Part shown: one piece after another, positions 36,439 through 45,033 of the stretch
How the letters are laid out: the number at the start of each line of letters is the position of its first letter
How positions within the stretch are numbered: the first letter of the stretch is position 1
Origin: Gammaproteobacteria bacterium
GTDB lineage: Bacteria; Pseudomonadota; Gammaproteobacteria; Pseudomonadales; Pseudohongiellaceae
NCBI GenBank assembly: GCA_002711845.1
Contig: PASF01000002.1
Span: 348,224-412,223 of the forward strand
DNA length: 64,000 nt
Direction of reading: 5' to 3'
Notes under the pieces: model-generated
Databases searched by the model: none
What the model was told of the DNA's origin: nothing
What the model saw: the letters and a program-made list of their open reading frames with translations, nothing else
Translations under genes and position numbers: made by a program

Positions 36439-36954
36439 ATGCCTTTATTAACGCTGAGCCTGGGCAGTAATCAGCAGGCGGATTTTCATATCCGGGGGGC
36501 GCTGGATGCGTTGCAGGCCAGTTTCGGGGCCATGCGCACATCGTCGGTGTTTGAAAGCCTGGCGGTGGGTTTTGATGGCAATAATTTTCTGAACATGGCG
36601 GTGGCGGTTGACACGCCGACCCCATTGGCCGATGTCAGCGCCCGCATCAAGGCGCTGGAGGACGAGCATGGCCGTATCAGGGGCGGTGCCAGGTTCAGTG
36701 CGCGGACCTTGGATATCGATATTCTGACCTACGGTGACTGCGTCGGAGATTTCCAGGGTATCGTGTTGCCGCGGCCGGAGATAACCGAGAACGCCTACGT
36801 GCTGTGGCCGATGTCAGAGGTCTGCGGTGGTTGCCGCGACCCTCGGTCCGGGCTGACATACGCGACATTGTGGCAGCAGTACGACAAGACGCGGCAATCT
36901 TTGTGGCCCATCGACTTTGACTGGCAGGGGCGCCGGATCTCCAGCGCCCGCTAG
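36439..36954 (+). CDS. folK: 6-Hydroxymethyl-7,8-dihydropterin pyrophosphokinase
   Basis: 171 residues, similar to the family. Key stretches are LSLGSNQQADFHIRGAL at the start, the ATP-binding RIRGGARFSARTLDIDIL and the late PRPEITENAYVLWPMSEV. It uses ATP to pyrophosphorylate the product of FolB. It starts 39 bp after folB and is convergent with the permease gene. The C-terminal part contains an extra Cys-rich piece (VCGGCRDPRSG). Confidence 0.93.
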   Translation: MPLLTLSLGSNQQADFHIRGALDALQASFGAMRTSSVFESLAVGFDGNNFLNMAVAVDTPTPLADVSARIKALEDEHGRIRGGARFSARTLDIDILTYGDCVGDFQGIVLPRPEITENAYVLWPMSEVCGGCRDPRSGLTYATLWQQYDKTRQSLWPIDFDWQGRRISSAR

Positions 36955-36977
36955 TCAACGAGACGATTGCGAGCTGA

Positions 36978-38393
36978 TCAGCCTTCCTCTACCGTTTCAG
37001 CGGCGGCGGCCTTGACCTCCGGGGCTGGTTCACTGGTTTTCTGCAGGAAAACGCCGGGACCTACCACGACAACAATGGTCGCCAGACCGGCGAGCAGTCC
37101 TGTCCACGGATCAAACAGCGAGAAGGCAATGGCCGTCAGTACCATGGCACCGCGTTCAGTGCTGTCGGTGACCGTGGTCAGCGCCAGTGTCGCGCAGGCA
37201 AACCCGGTCAGCAGCAGGGTGACCGCGAGTGCGATGGGCAGCAGTGGCTGCAGCATGGTGACAATCGGCAGGACAATAAACAGCACCGGGAAGCCGTAAA
37301 CGTAGTAGGCGGAGATGCCATCAAAAATGGAGTCCATCTTGTCGCGGCCCGTGACCCAGCGTTTGAGCACGATGACCTGAATACCGGTCCACAACACCCC
37401 CTGGGTGCCGAAGAATGGCGCTATCACAGCCATGGCAGCATTCCGGATGCCGGTTGCCATGTGCGTACGGTTGCCGTTAACGTCCAGTTTTTCATCGGGC
37501 CGCATTGGCTGTGAATTCTTGATCATTTCGTTGCCGGTCACCACATCACCGAAAAACAGGATGTAGGTGATGAAGGCCAGCGGCAGCGCGTTGAGGAACA
37601 TGGTGACACTGGGCCAGCCGATGTTCATTGGTGACGCTTTCTCCCACATGGAGGCCGCATGCGTGGGCACATCCAGCAGGCCGGATTGAATGTTGAACTG
37701 CATTTCGCCAGTGATCAGACCGACCACACCCGCCACCACGAAGGCCGGCAGCAGACCCAGTCCGGCAATCTTGGCCAGTATCGGCATCTGTGCCGCCTGG
37801 CGCTGGAAGGGTTTGGAGAAGGTCAGGAACATGCACAACGCCAGCGCCGCTATAGCGGCAATGGGCGTCGAGTTCAGGGCGCTGGCGGCGTCATTCTGGT
37901 CAAAAATGCGCAGAAATGCCGCCACTGCCGCACCGAGAATGATGCCCCCTTTGAGCACATTGGGCACCCAGGCCACCAGTTTGGCCCCCAGCCCGGTGAT
38001 GCCGAGGAAAATAAGCAGCGCCGCGAAATTGAGTGATAGCGCGGTCATCAGCTGGAACTGCTCCTCCGGTGTGTTGCCGCCCCCCAGAACAAACGCAAAG
38101 ATGAACGGCAGCGCCGGGGTCAGCCACCCGGGCGCCAGCGGATCGCCGAAGATCATCCAGCCAGCAGAGATCAGCATGGTGTGGAACATGGCCATGGTGA
38201 CAGCTTCTTCGAAGCTGAGGCCAAAGGACGCGGTCATCACTGGCACCAGGGCCAGGCCGGTAGCGCCGGCGACACAGATACCCTGCAGGAACTCGGGCAG
38301 GGCAAAGCGCATGTGGACAAATGGAATACGGAATACGAAGGGGCCCCATTTGATACCTGGCTGGATCTCTCCCTCTCGGCGTTTTGACAGCAT
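36978..38393 (-). CDS. Polytopic permease, possibly NCS2-like (family not identified)
   Basis: 471 residues with AAGAGA ahead of ATG. At least ten hydrophobic segments (VAGATGLALVPVMTASFG, FAALLIFLGITGLGAKLVA, AFVVAGVVGLITG, LAFITYILFFGDVVTGNEM, TLLLTGFACATLAL and others). The pattern of a Pro/Gly-rich first helix and a conserved charged ILFFGDVV suggests the UraA/xanthine-permease fold, but I do not recognise the exact family and the substrate is unknown. Ends with a small Ala/Glu-rich tail. It is followed by folM-like/cca genes in the same direction upstream (127 bp gap). Confidence 0.6.
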   Translation of the reverse strand: MLSKRREGEIQPGIKWGPFVFRIPFVHMRFALPEFLQGICVAGATGLALVPVMTASFGLSFEEAVTMAMFHTMLISAGWMIFGDPLAPGWLTPALPFIFAFVLGGGNTPEEQFQLMTALSLNFAALLIFLGITGLGAKLVAWVPNVLKGGIILGAAVAAFLRIFDQNDAASALNSTPIAAIAALALCMFLTFSKPFQRQAAQMPILAKIAGLGLLPAFVVAGVVGLITGEMQFNIQSGLLDVPTHAASMWEKASPMNIGWPSVTMFLNALPLAFITYILFFGDVVTGNEMIKNSQPMRPDEKLDVNGNRTHMATGIRNAAMAVIAPFFGTQGVLWTGIQVIVLKRWVTGRDKMDSIFDGISAYYVYGFPVLFIVLPIVTMLQPLLPIALAVTLLLTGFACATLALTTVTDSTERGAMVLTAIAFSLFDPWTGLLAGLATIVVVVGPGVFLQKTSEPAPEVKAAAAETVEEG

Positions 38394-38520
38394 AGTCAGA
38401 GTCTCTTTATTTTATAGATGTTATTGACGGACTCATGAATCTTAACCAACTAGGCTAGGCAGGGCAAAGGCTATTCGTCGTTATTTTGAATGCATTCACC
38501 ATTTTTGCAAGGGTGCTGCA

Positions 38521-39276
38521 TCAGCCCAGCGCGCGGCCGCCATCCACGCGGATGGTCTGGCCGGTCAGGTAGGTGGCATCGCGCGCCAGAAACAGCACGG
38601 TGCGGGCAATGTCGGCGGGTGTGCCCAAGCGGCCCAGAGGGATGCCAGCCAGTATTCTGGCGTGCTCTGCGTCTTGTGTGGCGTCATTGTCATCATGCTC
38701 TGGCCACAGAATGGCGCCAGGTGACACAGCGTTAACACGGACGTTGGGCGCCAGTTCGCGCGCCAGTGACCTGGTCATCCCGCCCAAGGCTGCCTTGGCC
38801 ATGGTGTAGGTAGAGAATCCGGCCATGCCACGATTGACGTTGATGTCGGTGAGGTTGACGATACTGCCGTCATTGACAGAGAGGGCGGGGGCCAACTGCT
38901 GAGCCAGAAAAAGACCGCCCCGGGCATTGCTGTTCATCAGGTCCAGCCATTGTGTCTGGGTCAGTGATGACAACGGTGTGGCATAGAAGCTGCTGGCATT
39001 GTTGACCAGCACGTCGACCCGCTTGAAGCAGGCCAGGGCTGCTTCGCCCAGTGTCATCAGTGCCTGTTCGTCATTAAGGTCGGCGCTGACTACCGAACAA
39101 CTTTGGGATCGCAGGTCATTGAGCCTGGCGGCGAGCGCATCGGCTTCGTGGCGAGAGCGATGACAATGAATGATGACGCGATAGCCAGCCTCATGAAAGG
39201 TGGCGGCAATCTCGGCGCCGATACGGCGGGCGCCACCGGTAATGAACACGACAGCTTGCTGGCTGTGATCAGTCAT
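38521..39276 (-). CDS. folM: Pteridine reductase-like short-chain dehydrogenase (FolM)
   Basis: 251 residues. Rossmann start [17 protein letters not shown] and catalytic [21 protein letters not shown] belong to the SDR fold. The TGGARRIG signature, with Arg in the cofactor loop, and the gene's neighbours point to the pteridine reductase/FolM branch, which uses NADPH to reduce dihydromonapterin or dihydrofolate. Its start overlaps the end of cca by four bases. Confidence 0.82.
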   Translation of the reverse strand: MTDHSQQAVVFITGGARRIGAEIAATFHEAGYRVIIHCHRSRHEADALAARLNDLRSQSCSVVSADLNDEQALMTLGEAALACFKRVDVLVNNASSFYATPLSSLTQTQWLDLMNSNARGGLFLAQQLAPALSVNDGSIVNLTDINVNRGMAGFSTYTMAKAALGGMTRSLARELAPNVRVNAVSPGAILWPEHDDNDATQDAEHARILAGIPLGRLGTPADIARTVLFLARDATYLTGQTIRVDGGRALG

Positions 39277-40556
39277 GAATCGGGCCTCAGTCTGGACAGG
39301 GTATCCCTGATCTGTGCCAGGCGAGCCTGGTGCAGCATCTGGCGAATCTTTTCGCCGGCATCAGGGCCGGGTGTCACGGGTTTTTGCTGCAGCAGCGTGG
39401 GTACGTTTATCCCGTCGGCAGCGACAAAACACTGCCAGAGCAGATTCGCCTGTGGATAAGGTTGCTGTTCCAGACCGGCGCGGCCGCGCGCATCCGCCTC
39501 GCAGACCTGCAGGAATTTCTGCAGCCGTTGTGGGCGACGAAAGGCATCAAGCCCTTCCAGGGTCTTTAACACGGTCGCGGGTTTGAGGACCTGCATTTGA
39601 TGACAGTGCGTGTGAAACTGGCTGCTCAGCCTGGCCAGGTCAGCGCACTCTGTGGGAACCCGCAGGCGCTGACAGGCGTCGGCTATTGCCGGTATGCCTT
39701 TGTGCTCGTGCGCAATATGCTGCGGCCAGTCCTTGCTGGGTGTCAGTCCCTTGCCGACATCGTGCATCAGTGTGGCGAACCGCACAGCCAGGTCATCACT
39801 CAGCAGGCAGGCCTGTTGCAGACTCATCAGGGTGTGAGTCCCGGTATCGATCTCGGGGTGCCATTGCGCGGGCTGGGGAACGCCAAACAGGCGGTCGACT
39901 TCGGGCAGCAGTGTCGCCAGCGCGCCGCAGTCGTGCAGTACTTCTATGAACACCTGGGGCTGGTCTGACTGCAAGGCTTTCTCAAACTCGCGCCATACGC
40001 GTTCAGCGACCAGCGCTTTGAGCTCTCCGCTGGCACTCATGGTCTCCATCAGTGCCCGGGTTTCGTCAGCGATGGTAAACCCCTCGCCGGCAAAGCGGGC
40101 GGCAAAACGGGCGACCCGCAGCACCCGCAGCGGATCCTCGGCAAAGGCCGGAGATACGTGGCGCAAGAGTCGGTTGTTCAGGTCGCTGACGCCGCCCCAG
40201 GGGTCGATCAGGTTGCCATCGGTATCCTGGGCGATAGCGTTGATGGTCAGATCACGGCGCTGCAGGTCTTCTTCCAGCGTCACGTCAGGTGTGGCATATA
40301 CGGTGAAGCCTTTGTAGCCGGTGCCGGATTTGCGCTCGGTGCGCGCCAGTGCATATTCTTCTTTGGTGACGGGATGCAGAAATACCGGAAAGTCCTTGCC
40401 TACTGGCGTGAAACCGGCCTTGAGCATGGCGTCCGGAGTCGCTCCGACCACGACCCAGTCACGGTCCGAACCTTCGATGTCCAGCAGGGTGTCGCGCACG
40501 GCGCCCCCCACCAGATAGGTTGCGAACGCGTTGATGTCATCAGGGCGGGTTGTCAT
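39273..40556 (-). CDS. cca: CCA-adding tRNA nucleotidyltransferase
   Basis: 427 residues. The class II signature [11 protein letters not shown], then SDRDWVVVG and [12 protein letters not shown] with the metal-binding Asp residues, is followed by an HD domain ([12 protein letters not shown]) as in enterobacterial CCA enzymes, which adds 2',3'-cyclic phosphodiesterase and phosphatase activity. It repairs or adds the 3' CCA of tRNAs. It is translationally coupled to the folM-like gene and 13 bp after apaH. Confidence 0.95.
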   Translation of the reverse strand: MTTRPDDINAFATYLVGGAVRDTLLDIEGSDRDWVVVGATPDAMLKAGFTPVGKDFPVFLHPVTKEEYALARTERKSGTGYKGFTVYATPDVTLEEDLQRRDLTINAIAQDTDGNLIDPWGGVSDLNNRLLRHVSPAFAEDPLRVLRVARFAARFAGEGFTIADETRALMETMSASGELKALVAERVWREFEKALQSDQPQVFIEVLHDCGALATLLPEVDRLFGVPQPAQWHPEIDTGTHTLMSLQQACLLSDDLAVRFATLMHDVGKGLTPSKDWPQHIAHEHKGIPAIADACQRLRVPTECADLARLSSQFHTHCHQMQVLKPATVLKTLEGLDAFRRPQRLQKFLQVCEADARGRAGLEQQPYPQANLLWQCFVAADGINVPTLLQQKPVTPGPDAGEKIRQMLHQARLAQIRDTLSRLRPDS

Positions 40557-40569
40557 GCGCCTGAGTCTA

Positions 40570-41394
40570 TCAGACGCTGAACAGTTTGTGGTCTTCCAGG
40601 CGCATCATGGTCAATTCCCGGCCCCAGACGCAGCCGGTGTCCAGCGCATAAACACGCTCGCGGCGGGTGACGCCCTGCAGCGCAGCCCAGTGTCCAAACA
40701 GGATGCTGGTGTCGCGGTTGGTGATCTGCTCGAAGTCAAACCACGGCCCGAAACCTTCAGGCGCCTCGTTGACGCCTTCCTTGATCTGCAGGTCAAGCTT
40801 GCCGCGGGCATCACAAAAACGCATTCTGGTCAGATAGTTGGTGATCATGCGTAGCCGTTTCCGGCCGGTCAGCGAGTCCTTCCAGAGGGCCGGTCTGTCA
40901 CCGTACATCTTGTTCAGGAACTTGCGGAACTCGGGCCCCCTCAGGGCCGTTTCGACCTCTGCGGACAGGGCCAGTGTGGTCGTCAGATCCCATTGCGGTG
41001 GTATGCCGGCGTGCACCATCAGATAATTGTGTACACCCTGAGCACCCAGCACACTGTCATAGTGTGTCAAAGGCTTGTGCCGCAGCCAGTCGGCGAGCTC
41101 ACCGCAGTCAGGTGCCGCCAGCAGCTCATCCAGCGTATGCCGGCCATTGATGGAGTCCGGTGTGCATTGATAATACAGCGCCAGAAAATGCAGGTCATGA
41201 TTGCCCAGTACCACGGTCGCTGCATCGCCGATGTCGCGCAGGTAACGCAGGGTATCCAGTGATTTGGGACCGCGGTTGATGAGGTCGCCGACGCACCAGA
41301 GTTCGTCGGCGCCAGGCTGGAAGGCCACCGCTTTGAGCAGTTTGCGCAAGGGCTTGTAGCACCCCTGGATGTCGCCGATTGCGTAGATTGCCAT
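40570..41394 (-). CDS. apaH: Diadenosine tetraphosphatase (symmetrical)
   Basis: 274 residues. Metallophosphatase motifs [29 protein letters not shown] and the His in MVHAGIPP are all present. It splits Ap4A to two ADP and can decap NpN-RNA. The start codon overlaps the apaG stop by one base, as in many gammaproteobacteria. Confidence 0.96.
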   Translation of the reverse strand: MAIYAIGDIQGCYKPLRKLLKAVAFQPGADELWCVGDLINRGPKSLDTLRYLRDIGDAATVVLGNHDLHFLALYYQCTPDSINGRHTLDELLAAPDCGELADWLRHKPLTHYDSVLGAQGVHNYLMVHAGIPPQWDLTTTLALSAEVETALRGPEFRKFLNKMYGDRPALWKDSLTGRKRLRMITNYLTRMRFCDARGKLDLQIKEGVNEAPEGFGPWFDFEQITNRDTSILFGHWAALQGVTRRERVYALDTGCVWGRELTMMRLEDHKLFSV

Positions 41395-41768
41395 CAGTGT
41401 ACCGAGTGAGGTCGTGAGAGCAGGAAAGCAGGTATGTCAGCGTCAAACCGGCTGTCATCCGCTCTGGCCATAGTGTATCTGCCTTCCATGGTACCAAATT
41501 GTGTGGTGAGCACGGCACCGCTGGTGTAAACGAATTTCTGACCCGGCTGGATCAGCGGCTGCAGCCCCACCACGCCTTCGCCACGAACCTCTTCGACCTG
41601 GTTATTGTCATCGGTAATGACCCAGTGCCGGGACAGCAGTTTGACCGCTTCAGGGCCGTGGTTCTCGATGCGGATGGTATAGGCAAAGGCGTAGCGATCG
41701 CTATCCGGGTCAGACTGTTCCTCGAGGTATTGGGTCTGGACGGAAATATCGACGTTGTGGTCAGCCAT
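41394..41768 (-). CDS. apaG: ApaG protein (DUF525)
   Basis: 124 residues, all beta-strands, with YAFAYTIRIENHGPEAVKLLSRHWVI and FGTMEGRYTM, both split here as short pieces of the ApaG fold. Its exact biochemical role is not settled; it is related to the C-terminal domain of FBXO3 and binds pyrophosphate-like groups. It lies between rsmA and apaH, overlapping apaH by one base. Confidence 0.95.
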   Translation of the reverse strand: MADHNVDISVQTQYLEEQSDPDSDRYAFAYTIRIENHGPEAVKLLSRHWVITDDNNQVEEVRGEGVVGLQPLIQPGQKFVYTSGAVLTTQFGTMEGRYTMARADDSRFDADIPAFLLSRPHSVH

Positions 41769-41771
41769 CGA

Positions 41772-42602
41772 TTACAGCTCCTGTCGTGCGGCACTCAGTG
41801 TATTGCTCAGATTGACGTAGTCTGCCAGGCTCAGATTTTCGGGCCGCAGACTCAGGTCCACTGGCAGGTCCTCCGGGTTCATGTCAGTGATCAGGCCTTT
41901 CAGGCAATTTCTCAAGGTCTTGCGGCGCTGGGAAAAAGCCGTCCTTACCACATCCTGCAACATAGTCGTGTCGGTTGCAATGAGCTTCTGTTCGCGATGC
42001 GGCGTCAGACGCACTATGGCTGACGTGACCTTGGGTTGCGGATGAAACGCGCCGGGTGGCACATCAAACAGGTGGTCTACCTGGCAATAGTACTGAGCCA
42101 TGATGCCCAGTCGTCCATAATTGTCGTCACCGACCTGTGCTGCCAGGCGTTGCACCACTTCCAGCTGCAGCATGAATGTCATTTCATGGATCAGTGACTG
42201 GTATTTGAGCAGATGAAAAATGCAGGGCGTGGAAATATTGTAAGGCAGGTTGCCCACGATGCTCAGGCTGCGTGATGCGGTAGCGAGACTGGCGAGGTCG
42301 AATTTCAGCACATCGGCCTGATGCAGGGTGAAAGTCTCCACGTCTGCGAAACGCGATTGCAGCCAGGCGGCCAGGTCGCGGTCGAGCTCGATGGCGTCCA
42401 GGCGCGCGCCACTGGCCAGCAGGGGTGTGGTGATGGCACCCTGGCCTGGGCCAATTTCAACGATATGCTCGCCCTGTTTCGGGTTGATGGCAGCGACGAT
42501 ACGGCGAATGATGTTGTCGTCCTGCAGGAAGTTCTGACCAAAGCGCTTGCGAGCCCGGTGATCGGGCATGGCGATGGATTTGCCGGTATCGTATTGCGAC
42601 AT
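41772..42602 (-). CDS. rsmA: 16S rRNA dimethyladenosine transferase
   Basis: 276 residues from the ATG at 42602; an in-frame ATG at 42632 close behind the pdxA stop is possible. AdoMet-binding motif EIGPGQGAITTPLL, catalytic NLPYNIST and the early RKRFGQNFLQDDNI are the classic KsgA signatures. It dimethylates A1518 and A1519 of 16S rRNA late in 30S assembly. It is part of lptD–surA–pdxA–rsmA–apaG–apaH. Confidence 0.95.
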   Translation of the reverse strand: MSQYDTGKSIAMPDHRARKRFGQNFLQDDNIIRRIVAAINPKQGEHIVEIGPGQGAITTPLLASGARLDAIELDRDLAAWLQSRFADVETFTLHQADVLKFDLASLATASRSLSIVGNLPYNISTPCIFHLLKYQSLIHEMTFMLQLEVVQRLAAQVGDDNYGRLGIMAQYYCQVDHLFDVPPGAFHPQPKVTSAIVRLTPHREQKLIATDTTMLQDVVRTAFSQRRKTLRNCLKGLITDMNPEDLPVDLSLRPENLSLADYVNLSNTLSAARQEL

Positions 42603-42640
42603 AGGGAGTCTCTTGGTGTTTCGCGATTCCATCAGAGGGA

Positions 42641-43648
42641 TCAGTTATCAGTGACCTGTTGTCGGCGTCTGGCCATCAGGTTGGCGGTTTCGATGGCCGT
42701 CAGCAGGCTGCCGCCATCGGCAGTGCCGGTCGCGGCCAGGTCCAGGGCCGTGCCATGATCCACCGAGGTCCGGATAATGGGCAGCCCCAACGTGATATTG
42801 CTGGCGCGGCCAAAGCCTTTGTACTTCAGCACTGGCAGGCCCTGGTCATGATACATGGCCAGCACCGCATCACACTGGCACAGGTATTTTTCAGTGAACA
42901 GGGTGTCGGCGGGCAGGGGGCCGATCAGTTGCATGCCCCGGTCACGGAATTCACGCAGTACCGGTTCGATGATATCAATTTCTTCCCGACCCAGGTGACC
43001 GTTTTCGCCGGCATGCGGATTAAGACCGCAGACCAGAATGCGTGGTCTGTCGATGCCAAACTTGCTGCGCAGGTCCGCGTGCAGGATGCTGATGATATTG
43101 CGCAATAACGGCGCGGTGATGGCCTCTGCTACTTGGCGCAAGGGCAGGTGAGTGGTGGCCAGTGCGACCCGCAAACCCTCGGTCGCCAGCATCATCACGG
43201 TCAGGTCAACGTGGCAGAACTCGGCCAGGAACTCGGTGTGGCCGGAAAACGGGATGCCGGCATCATTGATGATGCCCTTGTGTACAGGCGCTGTCACCAT
43301 GGCCTGCAGGTCGCCATCCAGGCACGCTTGGGCGGCGCTGCGCAGCGTCTGCAGTACATAGTTGGCGTTGCCACCATCCAGTTGGCCGGGGGTGCAGGGG
43401 GTGGCCATGGGCACCGGCAGTACGCTGATGTGTGAGTTGGCGCGTTTGGCGGATTCGCCGGGCTGCCACAGGGTCGTGGTCAGCGGCAGGTGCAGCGCCA
43501 GCGCCCGTTGCGCGAGCAGGTCCGGGTCGGCAACCGCCACCAGCTCGCAATCGGCTGGCAACCGGCTGAGGTCCTGGACCAGTTGTACCAGCAGGTCCGG
43601 ACCGATGCCGGCCGGTTCGCCGGGCGTGACAGCCAATTGCATTGCCAT
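42641..43648 (-). CDS. pdxA: 4-Hydroxythreonine-4-phosphate dehydrogenase
   Basis: 335 residues. Starts [14 protein letters not shown]; zinc ligands are the His of [11 protein letters not shown] and the later His residues, including [13 protein letters not shown]. It oxidises 4-phosphohydroxy-threonine in the DXP-dependent vitamin B6 pathway. It follows surA by 41 bp and precedes rsmA, giving the usual operon order. Confidence 0.95.
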   Translation of the reverse strand: MAMQLAVTPGEPAGIGPDLLVQLVQDLSRLPADCELVAVADPDLLAQRALALHLPLTTTLWQPGESAKRANSHISVLPVPMATPCTPGQLDGGNANYVLQTLRSAAQACLDGDLQAMVTAPVHKGIINDAGIPFSGHTEFLAEFCHVDLTVMMLATEGLRVALATTHLPLRQVAEAITAPLLRNIISILHADLRSKFGIDRPRILVCGLNPHAGENGHLGREEIDIIEPVLREFRDRGMQLIGPLPADTLFTEKYLCQCDAVLAMYHDQGLPVLKYKGFGRASNITLGLPIIRTSVDHGTALDLAATGTADGGSLLTAIETANLMARRRQQVTDN

Positions 43649-43689
43649 AGGGAGGTGCCGTCTGTATCAGGGTTGTGTAAGCAGCTGCA

Positions 43690-45033
43690 TCAATTGATGA
43701 TCTTGACGTACGCCTCGTCACGAATCTCAAGCATCCAGTTTTCCAGCTCCACGTCGAACTTGCGGTTGCGCAGGGCATTGGTGGCCTGTTGGCGACGGAA
43801 CTCGCGGCTCAGATCCTGTTCGCGGCGACCGGTGACCTCGGCGACATGCCAGCCGAAACTGGTCCGGAACGGCTCGCTGAGCTCGCCAATATCCAGGTCG
43901 CGCACCACGGCTTCAAACTCGGGCGGCATGCCACCATCACTGACCCAGCCCAGATCTCCACCGGCCACCACGGACTGCGTGTCGTCGGACAGCTGGCGGG
44001 CGACGATGGCAAAGTCTTCGCCCCCGCTGATGCGTTCATACACTTCCTGCGCCAGACGACGAGCCTGCTCTTCGGTGCGGATCTCATTGGGGGAAATCAG
44101 CACATGACGGGCCTCGGTCTGGTTAACCAGCCGGTTGGAGTCGCCGCGCACATCGCTGAGCTTGATCAGATGGAAACCGTTGGAGCTGCGAATGGGCTCG
44201 GAGACTTCCCCGGTGTCCATGTCCGGCACAATGTCGGCGAACAGCGTGGGCAGGCGGTCGGCCTTGCGCCAGCCCAGTTCGCCGCCGCTGACGGCAAAAC
44301 CCTGTCCCGCGCCACTGATGCTCTGTTGCGCCTGCATACGGACATCGGCAAAATCCGCGCCGTCGCGCACGCGCTGCAGCAGGTCATTGGCAAAAGCCTC
44401 CTTGGCGCGCGCCACCTCGGGGCTATCGGTGGCAAGTACCGGAATCAGAATCTGATCTACCAGATAGTCCGGTGCCATCGCCACGCGGCCACTTTCCGAG
44501 TTCAGGTAGTTCTCAATTTCCTGATCCGTGATGTTGATGCGGCGATTTACCATGCCGCGCTGAACCTCATTGACTGCCAGTTCATTGCGGATTCGTTCGC
44601 GTGTGGTCAGGTATACGCCCTGTGACTCCAGAGCATTCACATACTGCTCAAAGGTCATGTTGTTCTGGTTGGCCATGTCGGCCATGACGCGGTTCAGTGT
44701 GTCATCGTCAAAACGGATGCCGACGCGCTCGGCCAGCTGCAGTTGCAGGCTTTCGATGATCAGGTTTTCCATGACCTGCTCACGCAATTGCGCGGGAGGC
44801 GGCAGTTGCAGGTCCATTTCCTGGGCCCGTTGCAGTATCTCCTGCATGCGCTGGTCGTACTCACTTTGCAGAATGACGCCTTCGTCCACCAGTGCAATGA
44901 CCCGATCAAGTACCTGTCGCTCGGCCGCTGCGGCATGGCCAGCGCCCGTTCCCGCCAGCAGCACCAGTGCCGCCATGGCGCACAGGCTGACAGCTTTGCT
45001 GCCCGATAGGAATTGCCTGGTAAGTTTATTCAT
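43690..45033 (-). CDS. surA: Periplasmic chaperone/peptidyl-prolyl isomerase
   Basis: 447 residues with a signal peptide (SLCAMAALVLLAGTGAGHA) ending in AAAERQ. A SurA N-terminal domain (~30-155) is followed by two parvulin domains (DFADVRMQAQQ ... GGELGWRKADRLPTLFAD and DFAIVARQLSDD ... GGDLGWVSDGGMPPEFEA) and a short C-terminal helix. SurA guards outer-membrane proteins, including LptD, encoded just before it; its start overlaps lptD by 8 bases. Confidence 0.96.
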   Translation of the reverse strand: MNKLTRQFLSGSKAVSLCAMAALVLLAGTGAGHAAAAERQVLDRVIALVDEGVILQSEYDQRMQEILQRAQEMDLQLPPPAQLREQVMENLIIESLQLQLAERVGIRFDDDTLNRVMADMANQNNMTFEQYVNALESQGVYLTTRERIRNELAVNEVQRGMVNRRINITDQEIENYLNSESGRVAMAPDYLVDQILIPVLATDSPEVARAKEAFANDLLQRVRDGADFADVRMQAQQSISGAGQGFAVSGGELGWRKADRLPTLFADIVPDMDTGEVSEPIRSSNGFHLIKLSDVRGDSNRLVNQTEARHVLISPNEIRTEEQARRLAQEVYERISGGEDFAIVARQLSDDTQSVVAGGDLGWVSDGGMPPEFEAVVRDLDIGELSEPFRTSFGWHVAEVTGRREQDLSREFRRQQATNALRNRKFDVELENWMLEIRDEAYVKIIN